Assembly (NCBI GenBank): GCA_038502055.1
Contig: JAXRKN010000040.1
Span: 806,001-870,000 of the forward strand
Reading direction: 5' to 3'
DNA from: Tanytarsus gracilentus
Lineage: Eukaryota; Arthropoda; Insecta; Diptera; Chironomidae
Length of the DNA stretch: 64,000 bases
Positions within the stretch are counted from its first letter, which is position 1, and every line of letters starts with the position of its first letter. Below are positions 37,979 to 48,737 of the stretch, piece after piece. A program made the position numbers and the translations under genes. The notes under the pieces were generated by a model. That model made no database searches, was not told the DNA's origin, and was given only the letters and a program-made list of their open reading frames with translations.

Positions 37979-40003
37979 ATGGTGAAAGATATTGAGGTGC
38001 GCGATGAAAATGGACAAATTCTCACGGAGACACTTCCGTTGTGGAGAAAGCGACGATATCTTTTGGTTGTTCTAGTTTTTCTTGGATTTATTAACATTTA
38101 CACTTTGAGGATAAATTTAAGTGTCGGGATCGTTGGTATGCAAAAAAATATTACATCTGGAATTTTAACTTATTGTAGAAAGTTTTTAGCAATGACACAA
38201 GAACGAGAAGTGCACGATTATGGAAATGGGACGATCGTTTATGAGAAATATTTTGACTGGAACTCTAAACAGCAGGGTCTAGTTTTAAGTTCCTTCTTTT
38301 ATGGCTATGCATGCACTCAATTTATTGGTGGTATTATTGCTGCAAAATTTGGAGGTCACATCGTGAGTACACACTTAAAAAATAAAATTGAAAGTCTATT
38401 TATGAGCCTGCGTGGGACATGACCAAATGTTACCGTTAAAATTCAAAAAATCCTCATACAAATAAAATTTAAATCTCGGCTTCAACGTATTTTCAATAGA
38501 CAATTGTATACAAAAAGTATACTTTTATTTAAATTTACGGCTTCAACGGTTTTCATGTCCCACGCAGGTTTATGAGGAGTCTTATCAGCAGCAATAAAAC
38601 CAGTTTGATAATTGCTAGATTCTCGGTCTTGGAATATTTGTGACGTCAGTTTTGACGTTGTTTTCACCCCTAGCTGCGAATGCTGGCATTGGATATTTCG
38701 TAGCACTTAGAGTTCTGATGGGACTTGCCGAAGGATTTACTTTTCCTTGCATGCATCAGATTTGGTCGAAATGGGCGCCGCCTTTAGAAAGATCGCGCAT
38801 GGGATCAATGCCTTACTCGGGAACTTTTGTAGGAATGGTTATCGCTATGTCCACGTGCGGAATTTTAGCTGAAGTTTATGGATGGGAAAGTGTTTTTTAT
38901 GTCTATGGAATTATAGGATGTGTTTGGTACGTTTTGTGGGTGGCCATAGTAAGAGGCAGTCCAGAAGATGATCGATTTATTAGCGAAGAAGAAAAGCGAT
39001 ACATTGTTGCATCTTTAAGACAATCAAAAGATGCTCCACAAGTCACCAATATTCCATACAAGGCGATCTTCACTTCACTTCCTGTCTGGGCGATTTGTGC
39101 TTCGTAAAGATTAAATTGTTTAATTTTTTTTATACTCAAATACTTTTTATAGACATTTTGCTGAAAATTGGGGAGTTTATACAATGTTGACTCAACTTCC
39201 GTTATTTTTTAAATGTAAGCGTAAAATAAATTCTTCGATTTATTTTTAATCTAAACTTTCTTTAGATAATTTAAAATTTGACTTGGCTGGTAGTGGCTTC
39301 ATATCAGCTATTCCGTACCTCGTACTTGGTATTATTTTATGGTTTGTTGGATACGCGGCAGATTGGTTTCAAGAGAGGAGAATTCTCACCACAGGACAAG
39401 GTTACAAACATTAAAAAATGATAAAATTTAAAATAATATTTTCCATTTTAGTTCGAAGATATTTTAACTGTACGGCATTTGTATCGCAAACCATTTTCAT
39501 GATGCTTGCCGCTTATCAGCAAAATCGTGTACTTATTATTATTTTTATAACCTTGGGAGCATCTCTCGGTGCACTTTCAATTTGTGGTTACGGTGTAAAT
39601 CATCTTGATTTGGCACCACAATATGCGAGTATTATAATGGGCTTGGATAACACAATTGCAACTATTCCTGGTAAATAAATTTATTTTGTGTTTTAATTTT
39701 AAAATAATTTTTTTATTTTTTAAAGGAATTGTGTCACCTTTAATTGCTGGTTACATTGTTCCTGATCAAACGGTTTGCGTGAAAATTAAAATTGTGTCAA
39801 TTGATTGAGTTTTTTGGTTTTTAATTTAGGACAAAGATCAATGGAAATGGATTTTCATAATCACATCATGTGTTTACTGCTTAGGGTGCATTTTTTATTG
39901 GTTCTTTGCGTCTGGTGAACTTCAACCGTGGGCTAAATCAGATGAGGATGAAAAAATTCAATCGAGTGATACCAACTCGAAAGAAGAAGTGACAAAATTT
40001 TAA
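37979..40003 (+). CDS. SLC17-family transporter, first copy
   Basis: A major facilitator protein of the sialin / Na-phosphate cotransporter group, 483 residues. Exons 37979-38135, 38190-38362, 38619-39103, 39153-39214, 39266-39400, 39452-39670, 39726-39772 and 39830-40003 all have GT/AG and keep frame. Family marks: Arg44 in TM1 (YTLRINLSV), a glycosylatable NGT in the first loop, and His156 before the signature WSKWAPPLERSRM after TM4. About 12 hydrophobic segments are visible, with an acidic C-tail. Intron 2 holds a MITE. Intron 1 is 54 bp with no in-frame stop, so retention would add 18 residues. The stop lies only 194 bp before G5. The substrate (anion, phosphate or amino acid conjugate) cannot be read from sequence. 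Confidence 0.92.
38407..38568. mobile_element. 162-bp MITE inside the SLC17 intron
   Basis: Perfect 16-bp inverted ends (CCTGCGTGGGACATGA at 38407-38422, complement at 38553-38568) are flanked by an exact 8-bp direct repeat TTTATGAG (38399-38406 and 38569-38576). CGGCTTCAACG occurs twice inside. The 8-bp duplication fits hAT, P or Merlin families; the ends do not fit the hAT consensus well, so I leave the family open. The paralogous intron (61290-61371) is 82 bp and lacks it. Confidence 0.85.
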
Positions 40004-40127
40004 TTGAAATCTTTTTTTAATAAAATCTTTTACGTGAACAAAAATTATTTAAATTGATAAGAGTTTTTAAATCTCAATAAAACAAACAATGAGAGGGTTT
40101 AATTGTTGTATATTTGAGAGAATTTAC

Positions 40128-40164
40128 TATATAAAGGGCTCTATTGTCTTAGACTGACATCAGT
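40128..40164 (+). promoter_or_regulatory. promoter of G5
   Basis: TATATAAA (40128-40135) and TCAGT (40160-40164). The run from TACTATATAAAGGG to the initiator is the same as in G6, and there is no TGATAA/GTCGTTG module. Confidence 0.8.
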
Positions 40165-40196
40165 TTTCAATTTTAAACCTGAACATAAAAGCCAAA

Positions 40197-40760
40197 ATGA
40201 AATTCTTTGCAGTTCTCGCTTTGTGCATCGTTGGTGCTTGCGCCGCTCCATTGACTTCAGAGGAAGCTGAACTTGTCAAGAGCTCATGGGCTCAAGTCAG
40301 CCATAACGAAGTTGACATCCTCGCTAACTTCTTCGCGCAACATCCAGAACACCAAGCCCGTTTCCCAGCATTCGTTGGCAAGGACCTCGCTGCCTTGAAA
40401 GACACTGCCAAATTTGCCACCCACGCCACCCGTATCATGTAAAATAAAATTTATTTAATTCAAATGTTTTTTTTTATTAATTTTGTTTTAATTAACAGCT
40501 CAGAATTGACTGAAGTCATCCAACTTTTGGGCAACACCGAAAACCTTCCAGCCATCAAGACTGTCTTGAACGAATTGGGCTACTCACACAAGCGCCGTGG
40601 AATTTCAAAGGAGGCTTTCAATGATTTCCGTGCCAGTCTCATCTCATACCTCAAGGCTAATGTTTCATGGGGTGATAACATCGAAGCTGCATGGAATGAC
40701 GCTTTGGACAACAGTCTTGCAATCGTCTTCTCAAGCATTGACGGAAACCCAGTCCACTAA
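40197..40760 (+). CDS. secreted haemoglobin G5, one intron
   Basis: Exons 40197-40438 and 40499-40760 (60-bp intron, GTAAAA...TTAACAG) give 167 residues with signal peptide about 1-16, Phe56, His76 (E7) and His111 (F8). The intron cuts codon 81 after its second base, five residues past the distal His (about E12). The chain ends SSIDGNPVH, six residues longer than G1-G4. Read without splicing, the first exon would stop at once, so the intron must be removed. It is nearly identical to G6. AATAAA at 40803. Confidence 0.95.
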
Positions 40761-40808
40761 AAGCTGATAACTCTCAAAAATATTGTTTTAAAAAAAGAAT
40801 TAAATAAA

Positions 40809-42236
40809 ATCATTAATTTGCATTTAAAACAGAAAAATTTATTGCTGCTCAATTATTTTAAAAAATTCAGAATTGAGTTAAAATTTTCAAACTGAAGGTA
40901 AAATTAAAAATATCGAAGTTATAATTAAGTTTGATTCAAAAAATTGGTGACTCAAATTGGTTGCATGTTATGAAGCTTTTTTAAAAAGTTGACTGAAAAA
41001 TATATTAATATAATTTTTTAATCTTGATGCGCTTTAAAATACTTAGAAAAAGTTATGACACAATTTTGTCATTTATAATTGAATAGACTCAGCAAAAATG
41101 TTTCAAAAATTTGCTATCAATATATTTTTCATTATCAAGGTTGTGAAGCATGAGCGGCTTTCTAAAATTCAGATTTAGGTCAAAAGTGTCATTAAACGTT
41201 ATGTCATTCACATGATTTGATAAGGTGCTTTCCTATATTTGGACAGTGAAAAAATTAATTAAATTGTATATTAACGAATAAGTTTGTTGTCATACATTCA
41301 CAAAACATCATTCGAGTCTATGTACTTATTCCCTGTTTGTCTAATTTTAAATATTTCTTTATCAAGCACGTACGCAAGATTTATTGAGTACAAAGTTGAA
41401 CTTTCGTGAACAAAATTTAGTGGTCCACGAGCGTTGATTAAAAATGCTAGTCATTGTCACGTAATTTTCTAGAAAAAAATTAGGGTTTACGTGCTATTTA
41501 AAATTTTAATGACTTACAGCTGATTAGACTTAGACTTGTTAACATGTCTGAAGAATTTTCACATCATAAAAAATGCTTTTATTGCACAATAAATTAATTT
41601 TTTTAATCCATAATATTTAAATGAATCTTAATGTGATTTTTTTATCAAGATGAATTCCAATGAAGGCAAAAAAATTTAACTCATTTTTAAGAAAGTGTCA
41701 TTGATCCTTAGCTCAATATATTCTGAAGATTTGAAATGATTAAGGAATAAAAGAAAGCATGACAACAAAAAATTACTTTTAAGCTTTTAATTTATTTTAA
41801 ATTTTTTTACCAGGTTATAAAATTCATCCTATAAAAAGGTTCATTGAATTTAAAAAAGATTTAATCATTAGTAATTAAATTTTTTTAATTTACTTTTTTT
41901 AAATAAATTTTAAAGTGCATTTATGTTTCGAATATTTAAAATTACATTTTTTTACTTTTCTGTGGGCTGTATAAATTTTATCACAAAATTCCAGGCGATA
42001 AATTCAATACATTTTATTATTGTTTGCAATTACAATTGATTTTAAAATTATATGCTTAAAAATTTTTGTTTCCTAATTAAATTTATTTTTAAAATCAATT
42101 AACATATAATTTTTAGTATTTTGAATGCACAAGTTTTTGACTTGATAAGAGAATGATTTTTATGTTCTCATTAATGATTTTTTACAGAAAAATTACAGAG
42201 AGAATTTTAAATGTTGTAAAAATTGAGAAAAATTAC
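40809..42236. other. intergenic spacer G5-G6
   Basis: About 1.4 kb of AT-rich spacer. No coding frame or element is recognised. It aligns with the G4-G5 interval only in the last 60 bp (promoter copy). Confidence 0.5.
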
Positions 42237-42273
42237 TATATAAAGGGCTCTATTGTCTTAGACTGACATCAGT
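42237..42273 (+). promoter_or_regulatory. promoter of G6
   Basis: TATATAAA (42237-42244) and TCAGT (42269-42273), a copy of the G5 promoter. Confidence 0.8.
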
Positions 42274-42305
42274 TTTCAACTTTAAATCTGAACATAAAAG
42301 CCAAA

Positions 42306-42869
42306 ATGAAATTCTTCGCAGTTCTCGCTTTGTGCATTGTTGGTGCTTGCGCCGCTCCATTGACTTCAGAGGAAGCTGAACTTGTCAAGAGCTCATGGGC
42401 TAAAGTCAGCCATAACGAAGTTGACATCCTCGCTAACTTCTTCGCGCAACATCCAGAACACCAAGCCCGTTTCCCAGCATTCGTTGGCAAGGATCTCGCT
42501 GCCTTGAAAGACACTGCCAAATTCGCCACCCACGCCACCCGTATCATGTAAAATAAAATTTTATTTAATTCAAATGTTTTTTTTATTAATTTTGTTTTAA
42601 TTAACAGCTCAGAATTGACTGAAGTCATCCAACTTTTGGGCAACACCGAAAACCTTCCAGCCATCAAGACTGTCTTGAACGAATTGGGCTACTCACACAA
42701 GCGCCGTGGAATTTCAAAGGAGGCTTTCAATGATTTCCGTGCCAGTCTCATCTCATACCTCAAGGCTAATGTTTCATGGGGTGATAACATCGAAGCTGCA
42801 TGGAATGACGCTTTGGACAACAGCCTTGCAATCGTCTTCTCAAGCATTGACGGAAACCCAGTCCACTAA
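42306..42869 (+). CDS. secreted haemoglobin G6, one intron
   Basis: Exons 42306-42547 and 42608-42869 with a 60-bp intron at the same site and phase as in G5 give 167 residues. Phe56, His76 and His111 are kept. The protein differs from G5 only at residue 33 (Lys for Gln). Even the intron is almost identical, differing by a shifted single-base length change in T runs, so the duplication or conversion is recent. The 3' UTRs differ, which places the edge of the copied unit at the stop codon. AATAAA at 42962. Confidence 0.95.
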
Positions 42870-43222
42870 GTATTTCCTAATGAAGTCTCTATGAAGTTTT
42901 ATGTTAAACTAAATGTGTTAAATGACAAATCTTTTAGTTGCAACTAGTTGTAAATAATAGAAATAAAAAATGCAATCTTCTCCCTTTGTGGATATAAAAA
43001 GAATCCTTCGTTAGTTTTTTAAATATACTTATTTTAAATTTAAAAATTCATCACTCTATTCAGATGAATATTTTTCACAATACATACATGTGTATTTTTT
43101 GTGATTTTGTTCTCGAATCACGAAAGTTCAAAGAATGATCACATGCATTATCAAAATGAAGTTTGATTATAGCTCAATAAAAAAAAACACTTATTATATG
43201 ACTGTATTCTTATGTCTGCAAA

Positions 43223-43287
43223 ATTCTTTTTGTTCATTTTGAAAGTAAAGTATTTAAAGCAATTGCAAATTTAGTTCGATCATCAGT
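43223..43287 (+). promoter_or_regulatory. promoter of G7
   Basis: ATTCTTTTTGTTCAT (43223-43237, one T more than in G1-G4), TATTTAAA (43251-43258) and TCAGT (43283-43287). Confidence 0.75.
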
Positions 43288-43323
43288 TTTATTCTTGAAA
43301 CGAATCAACAAAGACATTCCAAA

Positions 43324-43809
43324 ATGAAATTCTTCGCAGTTCTCGCTTTGTGCATCGTTGGTGCTTGCGCCGCTCCATTGACAGCTGATGAGGCTGCCCT
43401 CGTCAAAGGCTCATGGGCTAAAGTTAAGAACAACGAAGTTGACATCCTCGCTAACTTCTTCGAGCAATACCCAGCCGCACAAGCCCGTTTCCCAGCTTTC
43501 GTTGGCAAGGACCTCGCTTCATTGAAAGACACTGCCAAATTCGCCACCCACGCCACCCGTATCGTCTCAGCCTTGTCAGAAATCATCGAGCTCTCAGGAA
43601 ACCCAGAAACTGCACCAGCTTTGAAGACTATCTTGGCCACCTTGGGAGATGACCACAAGCGTCGTGGAATTCCAAAGGAATCCTTTGCTGATTTCGAAAC
43701 TGCTTTCATCTCATACCTTAAAGGTCAAGTTGCATGGGGTGACAACTATGAATCTGCCTGGACTGATGCTTTCAACAACGCCTTCGAGATTCTTTACCAA
43801 TCATACTAA
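43324..43809 (+). CDS. secreted haemoglobin G7
   Basis: Intronless, 161 residues, with Phe56, His76 and His111. The signal peptide ends GACAAPL, as in G5 and G6, whereas the body resembles G1-G4 with its own changes (IIELSGNPETAPAL, LATLGDDHKRRG) and the end ILYQSY. The leader (CATCAGTTTTATTCTTGAAA) is that of G1-G3. It looks like an intermediate between the G1-G4 and G5-G6 groups or a product of exchange between them. AATAAA at 43900. Confidence 0.96.
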   Translation: MKFFAVLALCIVGACAAPLTADEAALVKGSWAKVKNNEVDILANFFEQYPAAQARFPAFVGKDLASLKDTAKFATHATRIVSALSEIIELSGNPETAPALKTILATLGDDHKRRGIPKESFADFETAFISYLKGQVAWGDNYESAWTDAFNNAFEILYQSY

Positions 43810-43905
43810 ATAGTAAAATATTTGAATTTTAGTGATATTTGATATGAGCTTGTACACGGAAAAAGGAACAGTTATATTTTTTTAACTTAAACACTAAACA
43901 ATAAA

Positions 43906-44278
43906 ATGTGATTCTTTGCCCCCAAAAGTTTATATTGGTCTTTTCAATCTATTCATAATTTTAATTTTTTTTGCAGTGTTTCAATGAAAAAGTAAACTTT
44001 TTTATTTGAGAATTTAAAAAAAATTTGAGAGCGAAATAAATTTCTAACTTCAGGAAAGGATAAAATTTATTTAAAGCAGACAAATCAAGAGACAAGTACT
44101 TTAAAACATAAATAAATTAAAATCAGAAATTGTCGAAATAATATTTTGAATGTGGTTGATTTTTTGTTATTTGGGAATTTTTATCCTTTAAAAAATGCTT
44201 ACGATTCTTTTTTTTGTTATCCATGTTTGGTGTGAATAAAAATTTCACACATTTGACAAATTTTTAAATTTAAAGTTA
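43906..44278. other. spacer after G7
   Basis: AT-rich spacer up to the 1.64-kb element; nothing recognised. Confidence 0.5.
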
Positions 44279-45921
44279 GGGTCCCTGTACATAATTTCTT
44301 AGTGATCATAATTTCTTAGTAAAATTTCATATTGCGATAACTTTTTGTCTTCAAATCCAAAAGCCTAACTTCAAGGGTTTAATCTGCGTGTTTTATCATT
44401 CTACACCATTGTCATAAAGGTTCGACAGAATTTTAAGGACGTTAAATGCCATAAAAGCTTTAAATAAGATTTTCCATACATCGATAGCCTTCGCATATTT
44501 CATTGATTTTCTTTAAGGAAATCACTTAATTATTTATGAATTAAATTTTTTTTATGTCAATTAAATATCAAAGATTTAAATTATTAGTTTGATGTTCATC
44601 CAAAATGGTGCCGTATCCTTAAATATGATCTTCTAAAGGTGCTCATAATTTCTTAGTTGATTTGCTCATAATTTCTTAGTAAATTTTGGTGAAGCATTCT
44701 TTGGAATTTGATGAAAAAAATTACTTGAATTGTCTATAAAAATTATTTTTGGGGTGTGAACGTGCTGAAAATAATTTGAAAACAAGTATTTTAAGGTATT
44801 GCTGACAAATATGAAGGAAATTGGGTGTCATAGGCAACAAGCACTGTCTTGGAAGTGGAACTGTCATTTTTGATACAGGAACAAGCAGTAAGTGCTTATA
44901 GACAAGGTTGTGCAAGGTTCAATGAAAATTAAAAAAAATTAGTGCTGGAAGTAAGATCCAGCGGAACTAAGATCCAGCGCTGGACATGGACATGAGAACC
45001 AGTTTAACATAAATTTAATAATACAAAAAAATCTAATAAAATAAAAATTTTGGGAAGTGGAAGTGCTAAAGGCGATGCCAGCGGAACTAAGATCCCTTTC
45101 ATCGGAAATGGATATTAACGGAACTATAAGATTAAATATTTGCAATTATGAAATGCAATAACTAGGCAGGAACATGATCCAAATTAATTATTACTAACTT
45201 TAATCACGACTGAATAAGTCATTCCTGATGGTAAAAATTGATTGCTTAACTGGAAAGGCTTTTTGCCTAACTTAAACTTTCATTTTATTTCACCTTTTAA
45301 TGCATTGATGCTTAAAAATGAGATGTTATTTTTAAAGGAAATTTCTATCATATTGCTCGACCTTTTTTCAGCGTGTTGGACATAAAATTATTTCTGCAAG
45401 TGTTAATTTATGACAAGAATCACAAGCTTCAAATGGCTTTTAAAATTATGTATCAATTGTGATTAATCTTGTGGTCTTTTTAAGACTTTTGATTTAATTT
45501 ACACATAAAACTGGGATATTTTATGAAGTTTAAGCATATATCATGCTGCATGCTGATTTAACAACTCTGAAATATTTTTACTTAAAATCTTGATATATTT
45601 TCCAACAATTAAAATATGCATAACATGCCTTTTTGGTTATTGCTTCCAAGTCTAAAATTGATTTAACTTTCTACTAAGAAATTATGAGCAAATTTACTAA
45701 GAAATTATGGACATCAACTAAGAAATTATGAGCAAGAAAAAACAACATTTTTAAGGATGAACGTGGCAACGCAAAATTTTGATAAAGGTCTTGAATTAAA
45801 GATAAACACATTAGCTACACGAAAAATATATTTTTGTTGAATTTCATCAGTGCCATCAGTAGGAATTTACAGTTTTAAATTTAATTTTCACGGTTTACTA
45901 AGAAATTATGTACAGGGACCC
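44279..45921. mobile_element. 1.64-kb TIR element with eight 14-bp subterminal repeats
   Basis: The ends are inverted repeats starting GGGTCCCTGTACATAATTTC and are flanked by TA (44277-44278, 45922-45923). The 14-mer CATAATTTCTTAGT occurs at 44290, 44307, 44644 and 44667, and its reverse complement at 45673, 45696, 45717 and 45897. So four copies at each end face inward in mirror arrangement, likely transposase-binding sites. No transposase frame is visible; the frames at 44721-45145 are short. TA flanks suggest Tc1/mariner; a PIF/Harbinger origin with a decayed 3-bp duplication (TTA against TAA) is the alternative. Confidence 0.82.
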
Positions 45922-45923
45922 TA

Positions 45924-47163
45924 ATTTGATAAAAATCGTTAAGTTAGTTTATGTTTGTTTCCTGTTTTTATCGCTCAACCGAGTTAATTCACTCAAGAAG
46001 CAATCGAAAGTTTTGATGAACTGATCTTTCAACTGCCATGAATTAAATTTAAAACATAAATTTTTTGTAATGTGGTGCTTTCAATAACATAAATAATTAT
46101 TTTAGTTTAGTTTAAAAAAAAAATTCTTTTACTTTAACAATGTGAAATAATTTTTTATCAATAAATAATTTTTATCAAAGGTTTTATCGTGTTGAAAAAT
46201 TACTCATTCGTAAGATATTGTCTTAATTAAAACTGTGAAATATTTTAACGGCTTCTGGTAAATTAATTTACGTTTTTGTGGATAATTACTTTTTAAAATT
46301 TTGACAAATTCCGAGCAGATAGACAGCCTGGTTAGTTGTTATTATAGGTTTGACTTTGTAAGACGAAAAATCTAATGAGATTTTTTAATGTTTTCAAACA
46401 TCACAAGAAGATGGCATTTTATATTTTTTAGTTTCTCATACAACCTTGTATGATTGTTGACAAAACTTTTTGTTGTTTTGGAGTTAGTTAATTATTAATT
46501 TCCTACAAAAAGGAAAAAAGATAAAACTTAATTTCCAAAAATTGTTTATGAGGAGTCACAGTTTAAAAATACTGTGGGTTTTAAAGCTCGGTGTTATTTC
46601 ACATAATGTATATGCATGATTATAAAAACTTTTTGAAGGCTTAAAAATCAAAATAAACATTTTCATACACAACAAAAATAATTCGTTCGTCTTGATTTTG
46701 TTGTTAGTAATTTTCAGAATAATTGTCAAAATATTCGATAAATCATGATTGAAAAGGATTTGAAATAAGTATTTTTATAAAAATTTGGTTAATTATAACT
46801 GAAAGTGATTATCACTTAATCAAAGATCTTTGTTGGTTGCTTGAAATTTTTATTTTTAAACGTTTTGTTAGAAATACTTTCATCTACATAGTCATTTTTT
46901 AAGTTTTCGATGAAACCAATTATTTATTTTCAGAAAGTAAATTATTCCTTAATTGTTTCTCTTGTTTTCCCATAAATTAATTTTCCATATAATTTTTAGA
47001 CTTTCTTGATTTATTTTTTGAATTTAATTTCACTGAATTTATTTTTCGGTTTGAAACAAGCTCAAAAATTAATTTATAACGTGCACTTTAGCGTTTTTAA
47101 GAAAAGATCAGAAATTAAATTGGAAAACTTAATTGTTAAGGAAAATTTTAGTTGGTTAAAAAA

Positions 47164-47226
<63 letters not shown>

Positions 47227-47469
47227 TTTTACTTATTTTTTCAATATTTAAGTTTAGAGTCTTTCGGTTGCTTCCATGATTCAAGAATTCTTCATGAATA
47301 CTGAACCTCTTAATTTGATTTGAAAAATTTTGCTATCAAAGTTTTAATCAACAAACAACAAACATTTAGATGAAGGCTTGGCAATCAGAGTAAAAAATAT
47401 GCTAGGCTTAATATTAATTACAGCAAGAAATGATTGAGTTGGTATATAGTGATGTTTACTAAAATTTAG
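45924..47469. other. spacer before G8
   Basis: AT-rich, 1.5 kb, no gene seen. It contains the long A run listed separately. Confidence 0.5.
47168..47222. repeat. poly(A) run of about 55 bases
   Basis: An uninterrupted A tract follows AAAAAAATAAAAA and is followed by TTTTTTTT. It could be the tail of a retroposed sequence, but no target duplication or element body is apparent. Its length may be uncertain in the assembly. Confidence 0.8.
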
Positions 47470-47506
47470 TATAAAAAGCTCTGTAAATTCTTGTAAAAGC
47501 ATCAGT
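47470..47506 (+). promoter_or_regulatory. promoter of G8
   Basis: TATAAAA (47470-47476) and TCAGT (47502-47506). No TGATAA/GTCGTTG module. Confidence 0.75.
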
Positions 47507-47542
47507 TCAATTTCTGAATCAAATCACCAAAGCTATTCTAAA

Positions 47543-48028
47543 ATGAAATTCTTCGCAGTTCTCGCTTTGTGCATTGTTGGCGCTATCGCCGCTCCATTGA
47601 CAGCTGATGAGGTTGCCCTCGTCAAGGACTCATGGCATCATGTTCATAACCAAGAAATTGAAATTCTTGCCAACTTCTTCTCACACCATCCAGAACATCA
47701 AGCCCGTTTCCCAGCATTCGTTGGCAAGGACCTCGCTGCCTTGAAAGACACTGCCAAATTCGCCACCCACGCCACCCGTATCGTCTCAGCCTTGTCAGAA
47801 GTCATCGAACTCACTGGAAACGCTGAAACCGCACCAGCTTTGAAGACTGTCTTGACCACTTTGGGAAATGACCACAAGCGTCGTGGAATTCCAAAGGAAT
47901 CTTTCGCTGATTTCCGTACTAGCTTCATGTCATGGATTAAAAATCACGTCACATGGAGTGACAAGCTTGAGCATGCCTGGACTGTTGCGTTTGACAACGC
48001 TTTCACAACTCTTTTGGAGGCATATTAA
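47543..48028 (+). CDS. secreted haemoglobin G8, His-rich
   Basis: Intronless, 161 residues, with Phe56, His76 and His111. The central part (residues about 54-118) matches G2-G4, but helices A-B and G-H are diverged and rich in His: WHHVHNQ, SHHPEHQ, and NHVTWSDKLEH. Extra surface His could alter pH response or metal binding; this is inference. It ends TTLLEAY. AATAAA at 48142. Confidence 0.95.
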   Translation: MKFFAVLALCIVGAIAAPLTADEVALVKDSWHHVHNQEIEILANFFSHHPEHQARFPAFVGKDLAALKDTAKFATHATRIVSALSEVIELTGNAETAPALKTVLTTLGNDHKRRGIPKESFADFRTSFMSWIKNHVTWSDKLEHAWTVAFDNAFTTLLEAY

Positions 48029-48147
48029 GAAATTAAACTGATCCTTTGTGTATATACTGGTTAGATCTTAAACAAATTGTAAATTGGACATGCATACGGA
48101 TTAACGAAAAAAATATTTTAAGTGATAAAACAGCAACGGGAAATAAA

Positions 48148-48737
48148 AAATAATTCGATTCCCCAAAATTTAATTTGGTTTAAATTTTTTTTGCAGTATT
48201 TCAAGAAATAATTTTGCTCTTTTGTTTAGGCAAAATTATAATTGTTTAAAACTCAACCCTAGCTAGGCCTAAGAAAGAAAATCCTGATTAAATTTCGAGT
48301 TTAAAGATGCACACAAAAAAGGCGTTTCTCGTAAAAAAACCCCAAACCAATTAATACCTGCCTTTCTTCGTCACACTAAAAATATGAAAAAGAGTCTCAT
48401 GACACGAAAATACTTTTTCTTATTAAATGAATGTTTTGACGCTGATAATAATTTTAAATGAATATAAACTGATAAATAATTTCAAATTAGAGATTGATTT
48501 TATTCTTTTCAGGATGGAAGTTTTTACAAAGATATTAGAAAATATAATTTTCTTTGTAAAGTTCATGAAATTAATTGATATTTGAATCCTTATTTCTTTG
48601 AAGAAAATAATCAAACGTAGAGAGAAAAGAGTGTAGGAGAAGTTTTTTTATTGTGTATTTAATTTAAATTTAAAAATGCGATAAAGCATAAATTAAAATT
48701 GAGATCAAAAGAATTTAAAAGATAAGAGTGCTAGTCA
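48148..48737. other. spacer and probable 5' UTR of the LINE
   Basis: AT-rich. The part nearest 48738 probably belongs to the 5' UTR of the retroelement, but I found no target duplication to mark its edge. Confidence 0.4.

Noticed and set aside
38399..38576. Inverted repeat in the SLC17 intron as a splicing hairpin
   Set aside because: The exact 8-bp flanking duplication makes a transposon insertion the better explanation.
44279..45921. The repeated 14-mers as a CRISPR-like array
   Set aside because: The spacing is irregular, orientation flips at the centre, and the genome is clearly animal; they are subterminal transposon repeats.
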